Shown piece after piece: positions 26,512-35,113 of a DNA stretch of 64,000 nucleotides (positions are counted from its first letter, which is position 1; every line of letters starts with the position of its first letter). The DNA is from ZC4RG20 sp036381515. GTDB lineage: Bacteria; Pseudomonadota; Gammaproteobacteria; Steroidobacterales; Rariloculaceae. The position numbers and the translations under genes are program-made. Below the pieces are notes generated by a model. That model was not told the DNA's origin. It did not search any database and was given only the letters and a program-made list of their open reading frames with translations. The stretch spans positions 1 to 64,000 of the forward strand of contig DASVCR010000078.1 in NCBI GenBank assembly GCA_036381515.1, written 5' to 3'.

Positions 26512-28311
26512 TTACCGCTCGGGCAGCGCGAACACGTTGAGCGAGTTGCCGCGATTCTCGGGCACGGTGAAGCCGGCGGGCCCCGCGACCCACTGCGCGC
26601 CGGTCAGCTGCTCGCCGTTCACGACCGCGACGTACTGCTTGCCGTCGACCGCGTACGTGATCGTGCTGTTCTGCACGGTCGCGCCCAGCGGCTCGGACTC
26701 CCACAGGATCTCGCCCGTCTCCGCGTCGAACGCGCGCAGCACCTGCCCGATGTCGCCCCAGAACACGAGGCCGCCGGCCGTCGCGAGCACCGCGCCCGCG
26801 CCGGCCGCCCTGCCCTCGTAGAGCCTGTGGATCTCGCCGGTCGTCATGTCGATGCGTGCGAGCCCGGCGAACCTCTCGGGATCGGCGCCGGGGCGCAGCG
26901 CCCCCGTGCGCCGCTCGCCGGCGCCGCCGGGGACCGCGCGGGTCATGTCGAGGCAAAGGTCCGTGTACGGCACATACAACGAATTCGTGCCGGGGTGATA
27001 CGCCGTCGGCCAGTAGCTGCGCGTGTTCCAGAAGCAGATCAGGCTGTTCGCGCCGGGCTCCTTCAGCACGAGGTCCCAGTTGATGTAGGTCGTGCCGGTT
27101 TCCTCGTCGATGTCCGACAGGATGAAATGCGGCGTGTCGTACGGGAACGGCGTCGCCCACAGAAATTCGCCGGTGCGCCGGTCGTTGACCCAGATGCCTC
27201 CGCCCTCGCCGACCGTGACGACGACGTCGCGCTCGGCGCCGCGCTCGAGCTTCGTGCTGATCCACTTCACGTGCTCGGGATCGGGATCGACGACCGTGCG
27301 GATCAGCACCTTCTCCTGGTTGATGTCCATGTCCCAGTCGTCGCCCGGCAGATGCTGGTAGTACCAGACGAGCTCGCCGGTATCGACATCGAGCGCGACC
27401 GTCGAGTTGCTGTAGAGGTCGGCGGGCGCGTGGCGCGGGATCGCCTCGGGATCGCCGCCGTGCCGGTCCGCGCGCGTGTTCGGCATCGGGTTCGAGATGC
27501 CCCAGTACACGATGCCGAGCTCCGGGTCGTACGTCCCGGGGAGCCCCCACGTGGACGCGCGCCGCTCGCTCGGCGGCGTGCCGCCCCACGAGTCGTCGCC
27601 CGGCTCGCCGGCGCCGGGCGTCGTGTAGAAGCGCCACACCTCTTCGCCGGTCTTCGCGTCGTGCGCGACGATGTAGCACTGCTCGCGGGAGCTGTTGCAC
27701 GTGCGGCCCGAGATCACCTTGCCGTCCGCGACGATCGCGCCTGAAGTGTGCGTCTCGATCGAGACCTCAGTCTGCCAGCGGACCTCGCCCGTCGCGGCGT
27801 CGAGCGCGACGACCGAGTTCGGCTCGTTGCGCGGCGCGGGCGCGGTGAAGTAGATCATGTCGTCGTAGATCGCGAGCGCCTTGATGCGCGACGACGTGCG
27901 CCCCTCGGGCGTATACCTCCAAAGCTCGTCGCCGGTTGCCGCATCGAGCGCGAGCACCTCGCTCGGCCCCTCGCGCCCGCCCGGCGTGACGAGGTACATC
28001 ACGCCCTCGTAGACGAGCGGGATGATCTCGATCGTCCCGGGCGGGAGCGGCATCGTCCATGCCTTCTCCAGGTTCGCAACGTTGTCGCGATTGATCTGAT
28101 CGAGCGGGCTGAAGCGCTGTGCGTCGTACGTGCGGCTGTACATCAGCCAGTCCGCCGCATCGGGCCGCTCGAGCACCTCGTCGTTCACGGGAGCCGCCGC
28201 GACGGCCGCGAGCCTGTCGGTCTGCGGCGCCGAGGTCTGCGCCGCCGCGAGCGCGGACGCGAGCACCGAAAGGCATCCGATGGAGATCATGTCGAGGCGC
28301 TTCGTGCTCAT
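26512..28311 (-). CDS. Periplasmic PQQ-dependent alcohol dehydrogenase-type protein
   Basis: 599 residues with a signal peptide ending near LAAAQT. The mature part is an eight-bladed quinoprotein propeller: RFSPLDQINRDNVANLEKAW at the start, repeated DAATGDELWRYTP / DAATGEVRWQTEV / DAKTGEEVWRFYT blades, SNSTVALDVDTGELVWYYQH, and WDMDINQEKVLI. There is no C-terminal cytochrome c domain, so electrons must go to a separate acceptor. This blade pattern is that of the methanol/ethanol dehydrogenase group, but the substrate is unknown. It shares an operon with the glyoxylate aminotransferase gene, which suggests a small alcohol or C2 compound as substrate, by inference. Confidence 0.85.
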   Translation of the reverse strand: MSTKRLDMISIGCLSVLASALAAAQTSAPQTDRLAAVAAAPVNDEVLERPDAADWLMYSRTYDAQRFSPLDQINRDNVANLEKAWTMPLPPGTIEIIPLVYEGVMYLVTPGGREGPSEVLALDAATGDELWRYTPEGRTSSRIKALAIYDDMIYFTAPAPRNEPNSVVALDAATGEVRWQTEVSIETHTSGAIVADGKVISGRTCNSSREQCYIVAHDAKTGEEVWRFYTTPGAGEPGDDSWGGTPPSERRASTWGLPGTYDPELGIVYWGISNPMPNTRADRHGGDPEAIPRHAPADLYSNSTVALDVDTGELVWYYQHLPGDDWDMDINQEKVLIRTVVDPDPEHVKWISTKLERGAERDVVVTVGEGGGIWVNDRRTGEFLWATPFPYDTPHFILSDIDEETGTTYINWDLVLKEPGANSLICFWNTRSYWPTAYHPGTNSLYVPYTDLCLDMTRAVPGGAGERRTGALRPGADPERFAGLARIDMTTGEIHRLYEGRAAGAGAVLATAGGLVFWGDIGQVLRAFDAETGEILWESEPLGATVQNSTITYAVDGKQYVAVVNGEQLTGAQWVAGPAGFTVPENRGNSLNVFALPER

Positions 28312-28454
28312 GCCGATTTCCTTAGCTTCTTATCGTTAAAGGACGCCGGACGCGCGTCCGACGGCGCATGATCCGCCCGAAGATTACTATGAACGCGGCG
28401 ACCGGCGCTCGCCGACCGACGTACGCAGTCGTTCGGATGGGCACGGCGAACCGG

Positions 28455-29855
28455 TCAGCGTTCGCCCCACCCGCCGCCGAGCGCAAGAAACAGCTCCACC
28501 TCGAGCTGGGCCGTCTGCGCGACCGAGCGCGCGAGCGCGGCCTCGGCCTCGGCCAGCGCGAGATCCGCCTGCAGCACGTCGAGGAAGCTGACCTGCCCCG
28601 CATCGAAACGCGCGCGCGCGAGCCGCGCCGCGTCCGCCGCGTGCCCGCGCGCGGCCGAAAGCGCGTCGCGCCGCTCGAGCTCCTTCGAGTAATCGACGAG
28701 CGCGCTCTCAACCTCGCGGAGCGCGTTCAGCCATGCGCCGTCGAACGCCGCGAGCGCCGCGTCCGCGTCGGCCTCGGCCTGCGCGAGCCGCGCGCGCACG
28801 ATCGTGCGGTTCGGAAAGCTGAACCTGACGAGCGGCCCGAAGCTCCAGCGCGACGCGTCGCCGCTGTCGAGATCCGACGCCGCGAGCGCGACGGCGCCGG
28901 TCGACCCGGCGAGGCTCACGCTCGGATAGAGGTCCGCCGTCGCGACGCCGATCCGGGCCGTCGCGGCCGCGAGCCGACGCTCGGCCTCGCGGATGTCCGG
29001 CCGTCGCGCGAGCAGCGCGGCGCCGTCGCCGACGGCGATCGGCGCGTCGAGCGTCGGCGGCGTCCGGCACTCGGCCGCCTCGGGCGGGAAATCCGTCGGC
29101 GCGCGTCCCATCAGCACCGCGAGGCGGTAGAGCGCGCTCCGATGCGCGGCCTCGAGCGTCGGGATCGTCGCGCGCGTCCGCTCCGCCGCCGCGGACGCAC
29201 GCGCGACGTCGAGCGCCGTCCCGCGCCCGGCCGCGTAGAGGCGCTGCGTCAGCGCTTCCGTCTCGCGCTGCAGCGCGAGGCTCCTCTCCGCCGCCTCGAG
29301 CTCGAGCCGCGCCGCGCACGCCGCGACGTACGCGCGCGCCGTTTCCGCCGCGACCGTGATCTGGACCGTGTGATAGACCGCCTCGACCGCTTCGGCGTCG
29401 GCCCTCGCCGCCTGCACCGCGCGGCGCACGCGGCCGAAGAGATCGACCTGATACGACACGTCGAGGCCGACGTCGTAGATCGTGTCCTCGAACGCGAAGC
29501 CCTGCTGCACGACGTTCTGCCGCCCGCTCGTCGCGCCCGCGCCGAACGTCGTCGTCGGCAGCCGGCCGCCGCGCGCCTCGGCGAGCAGCGCGCTCGCGCG
29601 GGCGAGATTCGCCGCGGCCCGGCGCAGGTCCGTGTTCGCGTCGAGCGCCTCGCCGATCGCCGCGTCGAGGACCGGGTCGTCGTAGAGCCGCCACCAGTCG
29701 TCCGCCGGCGCGTCCTGACGGAACGCGTCGACGTCGGCGCCGGCGAAGGGCGCGACCGCGGCGGGCGCGGGCTCGGGTGCGCGGTAGTCGGGACCGACGG
29801 CGCAGCCGGCGCACGCGAGCGCGACGGCGAGCGCGACGTAACCCATGCGCCTCAT
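28455..29855 (-). CDS. Outer-membrane efflux lipoprotein (OprM/NodT family)
   Basis: 466 residues. The signal ends with the lipobox ACAGC followed by VGPDYRAPEP, the usual start of this family. Two repeats of long coiled-coil helices (for example LARASALLAEARGGRLPTTT) with short beta strands (VSYQVDLFGRVRRAV, FGPLVRFSFPN) build the trimeric outer-membrane channel and periplasmic tunnel. It is the exit duct of the RND pump: its ATG overlaps the stop of the pump gene (ATGA) and has a strong AAGGAGG site. It is third in the operon adaptor, pump, channel. Confidence 0.93.
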   Translation of the reverse strand: MRRMGYVALAVALACAGCAVGPDYRAPEPAPAAVAPFAGADVDAFRQDAPADDWWRLYDDPVLDAAIGEALDANTDLRRAAANLARASALLAEARGGRLPTTTFGAGATSGRQNVVQQGFAFEDTIYDVGLDVSYQVDLFGRVRRAVQAARADAEAVEAVYHTVQITVAAETARAYVAACAARLELEAAERSLALQRETEALTQRLYAAGRGTALDVARASAAAERTRATIPTLEAAHRSALYRLAVLMGRAPTDFPPEAAECRTPPTLDAPIAVGDGAALLARRPDIREAERRLAAATARIGVATADLYPSVSLAGSTGAVALAASDLDSGDASRWSFGPLVRFSFPNRTIVRARLAQAEADADAALAAFDGAWLNALREVESALVDYSKELERRDALSAARGHAADAARLARARFDAGQVSFLDVLQADLALAEAEAALARSVAQTAQLEVELFLALGGGWGER

Positions 29856-32800
29856 GCCGCCCTCCTTCGCATCGACGCGAGCTTGCGGCAGACGACGTAG
29901 AAGACCGGCGTGAAGATCAGGCCGAACAGGGTCACGCCGATCATGCCGAAGAACACGGCCGTGCCGAGCGCCTGGCGCATCTCCTTGCCCGGCCCCTCCG
30001 CGATCGCGAGCGGCAGCACGCCCAGGATGAACGCGAACGACGTCATCAGGATCGGGCGAAGCCGCGTGCGCGCCGCCGCGATCGCCGCATCGAAGCGCGA
30101 CATGCCGTCCCGCTCCTCGTACTGGCGCGCGAACTCGACGATCAGGATCGCGTTCTTCGCCGCGAGCGCGATCAGCACGACGAGTCCGATCTGCGTCAGG
30201 ATGTTCACGTCCATGCCGCGCAGGTTCACGCCGAGGATCGCCGCGAGCAGGCACATCGGCACGATCAGGATCACGGACAGCGGCAGCATGAACGCCTCGT
30301 ACTGCGCCGCGAGCACGAGGAACGCGAACACGACGGCGAGCCCGAACACGAGAATGCCGGTGTTGCCGGCGAGCCGCTCCTGGAACGCGATGTCGGTCCA
30401 TTCGAAGCTCATGCCCGGCGGCAGCCGCTCGGCCGCGAGCTCCTCCATCGCGTCGAGCGCCTGCGCCGACGAATAGCCCGGCGCCGCCTGCCCGCGAATG
30501 TCCGCGGTCGGGAACAGGTTATGGCGGATCACGCGCGTCGCGCCGGAGTCCTCTCGGAGCTCGATGACCGACGCGAGCGGCACCATCTCTCCGGACACGG
30601 AGCGCACGTGCAGGTTCAGAATGTCGGAGCGGTCGTTCCTGTGGGTCGGCTCGGCCTGCGCGATCACCTGATACGTGCGGCCGAACAGGTTCAGGTCGTT
30701 CACGTAGATCGACCCGAGGTACACGTTCATCGTGCTGTAGACGTCGGCGGGATGGACGCCCAAAAGCTGCGCCTTGTCGCGGTCGAGCTCGGCGAAGAGC
30801 CTGGGCGCGCCGGTGCTGAACTGGCTGAACGCGCCGACGATCTCGGGCCGCTGCGCCGCCGCCGCGACGAGATCGTTCGCGGCCGCCTCGAGCGCCGCGT
30901 AGTTCGCGCCGGTGCGGTCCTGGATCATCATGCGCCAGCCGCCGCCGTTGCCCATGCCCTGCACCGTCGGCGGCGGGATCACGACGATCGACGCGCCCTG
31001 GATCGCCGCGAGGCGCTGCGTCAGCACCTGGCTCAGCTCCACCGCGGTCACGCCTTCCCGCTCGCGCTCCTCGAACGACGCGAGCCGCGCGAACAGCGCG
31101 CCCGAGTTCGACTCGAGCGACGAGCTCGCCGCGTTGTAGCCCGAGAACGCGACGACCTCTGAGATGCCCGGCAGGTCCTCGACGATCGCCATCGCCTGCT
31201 GCATGACCTCGTTCGTGCGCGCGGACGCCGCCCCAGGCGGCAGCGTGATCACGCCGATCAGCGCGCCCTGGTCCTGCTCGGGGATGAAGCCGCTCGGCGT
31301 CGCGACGAAGCGCCAGCCGGTGAGCGCGAGGAGCCCCGCGTAGAGCACGAGCATCATCGCGGCGTGGCGGACCGTTCGCGCGGTCAACCAGCCGTACCGC
31401 TCGCCGAGCCGGTCGAAGTAGTGGTTGAACGCGGCGCCGGCGCGGCGCAGCGGCGCGAGCCACCGCGGGCCGTGCGCCTCGTGCGCGTCGCCCGCCGCGT
31501 GCGGCCTGAGCAGCACGGCCGCCATCGCCGGCGTCAGCGTCAGCGACAGGAGCAGCGAGATCACCGCGGCCGCGGAGATCGTCACGGCGAACTGGCGGTA
31601 GAAGAGCCCCGGGATGCCGGCGACGAACGCGGTCGGGATGAACACGGAAAGCAGCACGAGACCGATCGCGATCAGCGCGCCCGACACCTCGTCCATCGTC
31701 CGGTGCGCGGCCTCGCGCGGCGTGAGCCCGGCGCGGATGTTCCGCTCGACGTTCTCGACGACGACGATCGCGTCGTCGACGACGATGCCGACCGCGAGCA
31801 CGAGCGCGAAGAGCGCGAGTGAGTTCAGCGAGTAGCCGAGCACGAGCAGCGCGGCCATCGCGCCGATCAGCGCGACCGGGATCACGACGATCGGAATGAT
31901 CGCGGCGCGCCACGTCTGCAGGAACACGACGATGACGACGACGACGAGCAGCACGGCCTCGAGCAGCGTCTCCTGCACGGCGCCGATCGACGCCTCGACG
32001 AACTCGGTCGGGTTGTACGGAACGCTGTAGGTCACGCCGGGCGGGAACTCGGGCAGCATCGCCTCGAGCTCGGCGAGCACCGCGTTCGCGGCCGCGAGCT
32101 CGTTCGACTCGGGCTGCGCGATGATCGCCATGCCGATCGTCGGCAGCCCCCCGCTCGAGTACGCGCTGACCGAGAAGTCCTGACGCGTCAGCTCCGCGCG
32201 GCCGACGTCCTTGAGCCGCGTCACGGCGCCGTCCGCGGCGACCTTGATGATCACGTCCTCGAACTCGGCCGGGTCCTCGAGCCGCCCCTGCATCTGGATC
32301 GGCAGCAGGAACGCGGCCTCGTGCTTGTCCATCGGCGCCTGGCCGATCGAGCCCGCCGCGACCTGCACGTTCTGCGTCCTGAGCGCCTGCACGATCTCCA
32401 TCGCGGTCAGGTTGCGCGCGGCCGCGCGGTCCGGGTCGATCCAGATCCGCATCGCGTAGTCGCCGCCGCCGAACACGCGCACGTCGCCGACGCCGTCGAT
32501 GCGCAGCAGCCGGTCGCGCACGACCGTGTTCGCCCAGTTGCCCATGTAGTCGACGTCGACGTCGGGGTCCGACGACTTCATCGTGACGAGCATCAGGAAG
32601 CCCGGCGCCTGCTTCGAGACGACGACGCCGAGCGCGCGCACCTGCTCGGGCAGGCGCGGCTCCGCGACCGCGACGCGGTTCTGCACCTGCACCTGCGCGG
32701 TGTCGAGGTCGGTCCCCTGCTCGAACGCGATCAGGATCTGCGACTGCCCGTTCGCGACCGCGGTCGACGTCATGTACAGCATGTTCTCCACGCCGTTGAT

Positions 32801-33010
32801 CTGCTGCTCGAGCGGCGCGAGCACGGTCTCGGACACGATCTCGGCGGATGCACCGGGATAGGTCACGGCGACGCTGATCGTCGGCGGCGCGATCTGCGGG
32901 AACTGCGCGACGGGCAGGAGCGGATACGAGAACGCGCCGACGAGCGTGATCACGATCGCGATCACGGTCGCGAAAATCGGGCGGTCGACGAAGAAGTGCG
33001 CTAGACGCAT
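29852..33010 (-). CDS. RND multidrug efflux pump, inner-membrane subunit (HAE1 family)
   Basis: 1,052 residues, close to the normal 1,040. The start MRLAHFFVDRPIFATVIAIV is the family N-terminus. Two sets of membrane spans surround two large periplasmic loops. The proton-relay aspartates lie in the fourth span (AVGIVVDDAIVVVENVERN, near residue 410), and the fingerprint GLVVLIALAAKNAILIVEFA lies in the tenth span. It is the MexB/AcrB type, taking drugs or other hydrophobic molecules from periplasm and inner membrane with proton power. Substrate range cannot be told from sequence. Confidence 0.95.
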   Translation of the reverse strand: MRLAHFFVDRPIFATVIAIVITLVGAFSYPLLPVAQFPQIAPPTISVAVTYPGASAEIVSETVLAPLEQQINGVENMLYMTSTAVANGQSQILIAFEQGTDLDTAQVQVQNRVAVAEPRLPEQVRALGVVVSKQAPGFLMLVTMKSSDPDVDVDYMGNWANTVVRDRLLRIDGVGDVRVFGGGDYAMRIWIDPDRAAARNLTAMEIVQALRTQNVQVAAGSIGQAPMDKHEAAFLLPIQMQGRLEDPAEFEDVIIKVAADGAVTRLKDVGRAELTRQDFSVSAYSSGGLPTIGMAIIAQPESNELAAANAVLAELEAMLPEFPPGVTYSVPYNPTEFVEASIGAVQETLLEAVLLVVVVIVVFLQTWRAAIIPIVVIPVALIGAMAALLVLGYSLNSLALFALVLAVGIVVDDAIVVVENVERNIRAGLTPREAAHRTMDEVSGALIAIGLVLLSVFIPTAFVAGIPGLFYRQFAVTISAAAVISLLLSLTLTPAMAAVLLRPHAAGDAHEAHGPRWLAPLRRAGAAFNHYFDRLGERYGWLTARTVRHAAMMLVLYAGLLALTGWRFVATPSGFIPEQDQGALIGVITLPPGAASARTNEVMQQAMAIVEDLPGISEVVAFSGYNAASSSLESNSGALFARLASFEEREREGVTAVELSQVLTQRLAAIQGASIVVIPPPTVQGMGNGGGWRMMIQDRTGANYAALEAAANDLVAAAAQRPEIVGAFSQFSTGAPRLFAELDRDKAQLLGVHPADVYSTMNVYLGSIYVNDLNLFGRTYQVIAQAEPTHRNDRSDILNLHVRSVSGEMVPLASVIELREDSGATRVIRHNLFPTADIRGQAAPGYSSAQALDAMEELAAERLPPGMSFEWTDIAFQERLAGNTGILVFGLAVVFAFLVLAAQYEAFMLPLSVILIVPMCLLAAILGVNLRGMDVNILTQIGLVVLIALAAKNAILIVEFARQYEERDGMSRFDAAIAAARTRLRPILMTSFAFILGVLPLAIAEGPGKEMRQALGTAVFFGMIGVTLFGLIFTPVFYVVCRKLASMRRRAA

Positions 33011-33065
33011 AGGCGATGAGGCCTCGCTGGCGGTGGCAGCGGTTCGGAGAGAAGGCGCCGACGCC

Positions 33066-34235
33066 TCAGCGCGCGTCGGCGACCTCGGGCTCGGCGTCGA
33101 TCGGCACGATCGCGACCGGTGCGCCGTCGGGGCCGGGCGCCTCGAGCCGCGCGAGCACGACGTCGGCGTTCTGTCCCGGCCGAACCCGCTGCTGCCCGTC
33201 GACGACGACGCGGTCCCCCGCGGCGAGCCCCGAGCGGATCACGCGCAGGCCCTCGTGCAGGTCGCCGAGCTCGATCGTCCGCGCGGACACGAGGCCCTCG
33301 TCGTCGACGACATAGACGATCCGGTCCGCGCCGCGCGTCGCGATTGCACTGTCCGGCAGCAGCACGCCCGAATATTCCGCCGACGCCTGCAGCAGCATGT
33401 GGCCAAACATTCCGGGCGTCAGGAAGCCGTCCGGGTTCGGCACGACCGCGCGGCCGCGAATCGTCCCCGAGCCCGTGTCGATCGAGTTGTCGAGGAAGTC
33501 GAGCTCGCCGGCCCAGCGATAATCGCGCTCGTCCTGCAGCCTGATCCTCACGATGCGCGGCCCTTCGATCTCGGCGCGCTTGTACTTCAGATACAGCGCC
33601 TCGGAGCCCTGGAACACGAAATGAATCGGGTCGACCGACACGACCGTCGTCAGCACGGTCTCGTCGGCCTTCACGGCGTTGCCGGGGTCGACGCGCCGAT
33701 ACGAGACTCTGCCCGATATCGGTGCGACGACCTTCGTGAACTCGACGTCGAGCTCGGCCGCGCGCACGGCCGCGCGCGCCGCGGTGAGCTCGGCCTCCGC
33801 GGTGCGGACGGCCGCCTCGAGCGCCTCGAGCTCCTCGGTGCTGACCGCGCCGATGTCGACCAGGCCGCGGGCGCGCTCGAGCTCCGTGCGCGCGTTCTCG
33901 AGGCGCGCGCTCGCCGCCGCCGCGCGTCCGCGTGCCTCGTCGCGCCGCGCCTCGAACGGCCGCGGATCGATCGTGAAGAGGAGCTGGCCCCGCTCGACCC
34001 GCTGTCCCTCCTCGAAGTGCGCTTCGACGATGTAACCCGAGACGCGCGGGCGCACCTCGACGTGCTCCACGGGCTCGAAGCGGCCGACGAACTCGTCCCA
34101 GTCGACGATCGTGCGGACGAGCGGCTCGGCCACGGTGACCTGCGGCCGCGCGGCCGCCTGCACGGGCTGCGCGTCGTCGCAGCCGCACAGCATGCCGGCA
34201 GCGGCAAGCGCCGAAAGGAGACGGAGAAAGCGCAT
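33066..34235 (-). CDS. RND pump membrane-fusion (adaptor) lipoprotein
   Basis: 389 residues. The lipobox is LCGC (near residue 18). The order is lipoyl half with VRPRVSGYIVEAHFEEGQRV, an alpha-hairpin of heptads (RDEARGRAAAASARLENART), the second lipoyl half with PISGRVSYRRVDPGNAVKAD, and the beta-barrel and membrane-proximal domain. It links the pump to the outer-membrane channel. It is first in its operon, with a strong promoter just upstream and a divergent TetR gene beyond. The RND gene starts 55 bases after its stop. Confidence 0.94.
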   Translation of the reverse strand: MRFLRLLSALAAAGMLCGCDDAQPVQAAARPQVTVAEPLVRTIVDWDEFVGRFEPVEHVEVRPRVSGYIVEAHFEEGQRVERGQLLFTIDPRPFEARRDEARGRAAAASARLENARTELERARGLVDIGAVSTEELEALEAAVRTAEAELTAARAAVRAAELDVEFTKVVAPISGRVSYRRVDPGNAVKADETVLTTVVSVDPIHFVFQGSEALYLKYKRAEIEGPRIVRIRLQDERDYRWAGELDFLDNSIDTGSGTIRGRAVVPNPDGFLTPGMFGHMLLQASAEYSGVLLPDSAIATRGADRIVYVVDDEGLVSARTIELGDLHEGLRVIRSGLAAGDRVVVDGQQRVRPGQNADVVLARLEAPGPDGAPVAIVPIDAEPEVADAR

Positions 34236-34315
34236 TGATCGTTGTCCTTGGCAGCGGAACGAGAAACGCGACCCACGGCGGGCGCCGGGAGTCGCGTGTC
34301 AACAGATGGTGACTT

Positions 34316-34344
34316 ATTAGATCCGCACTGCTAGCCTCTGTCAA
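34316..34344 (-). promoter_or_regulatory. Strong sigma-70 promoter of the efflux operon
   Basis: On the minus strand, -35 TTGACA (34339-34344) is a perfect match and lies 17 bases before -10 TCTAAT (34316-34321), which differs from TATAAT at one base. Transcription would start near 34309, about 74 bases before the adaptor start codon. A second TGTCAAC copy at 34297-34303 lies 42 bases from the first (34339-34345), which could mark repressor half-sites. The TetR protein encoded divergently is the obvious candidate to bind here. Confidence 0.7.
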
Positions 34345-34398
34345 CGCAGCCGACGTGCCGGCCTCCGTTCCGTCCGGTATCGTGCTCCGGAGTCGCCT

Positions 34399-34968
34399 AT
34401 GTCGCTTCCGATCAAACACCGCAACGCGGCCAGCACGCGCGAAGCGATCCTTGCCGCCGCGCGGAATCGCTTCACGCTCGATGGCTACGATCACGCGGGT
34501 CTGCGCGCGATCGCCGCCGATGCGGGGGTCGATCCCGCGCTGATCTGCCGATACTTCGGCGGCAAGGAGCTCTTGTTCGCCGAGGTCCTCGCCACGACCG
34601 GACGTGATCCGATGGAGATCATCGCCGGCGATCGCGCGAGCTTCGGCAGACGCGTCGCCGAGGCGTTGCTGCGTCCCACCGACTGCCGGCCGGATCGTTT
34701 GGCCTTCGTGCAGCTCGCGATTCGCTCGAGCACGTCGCCCGTTGCAAGCAAGCTCGTGCGCGAGCGCATCGAGAGTCAGTTCATCGTGCCGTTCACCGCG
34801 TGGGTGGGCGGCGAATGCGCGGCGCAGAAGGCGTGGCTCGCGGGATCGATATTGATGGGCGCAGCGACGATGCTCGCGCTCGGCTGCACGCCGTCGAACG
34901 AGACGCCCGACGACGGAATGCTCGATCACCTCGCACGCACGCTGCAGCGGCTCGTCGACGACGATTGA
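34399..34968 (+). CDS. TetR-family transcriptional regulator
   Basis: 189 residues. The N-terminal helix-turn-helix is clear: STREAILAAARNRFTLDGYD, then LRAIAADAGVDPALICRYFGGKELL, where the second helix of the motif and the aromatic YF are conserved. The C-terminal all-helical domain would bind a ligand, often a pump substrate. It is transcribed away from the efflux operon with 163 bases between, the usual layout for a local repressor of an RND pump. GGAG lies 8 bases before the ATG. Confidence 0.92.
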   Translation: MSLPIKHRNAASTREAILAAARNRFTLDGYDHAGLRAIAADAGVDPALICRYFGGKELLFAEVLATTGRDPMEIIAGDRASFGRRVAEALLRPTDCRPDRLAFVQLAIRSSTSPVASKLVRERIESQFIVPFTAWVGGECAAQKAWLAGSILMGAATMLALGCTPSNETPDDGMLDHLARTLQRLVDDD

Positions 34969-35113
34969 GCCGCGCGCCCGCACGCGACGCGCCCGCACAC
35001 GACCCGCGGTTGCAGCCGAAGCGCGGGCTACCGTAATGTTCCGGGTTCACGAGAGTGCGGTCGGTCCCGGATGAATACCCATTTCGAGTCCCCGAATTAG
35101 CGGCCTCGGCTCG

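Noticed and set aside
26510..27700. Upstream extension of the aminotransferase frame into the PQQ dehydrogenase gene
   Set aside because: The extension is Arg-rich and out of frame with the PQQ protein. The family N-terminus QIPGPTNVP fits the GTG at 26509.
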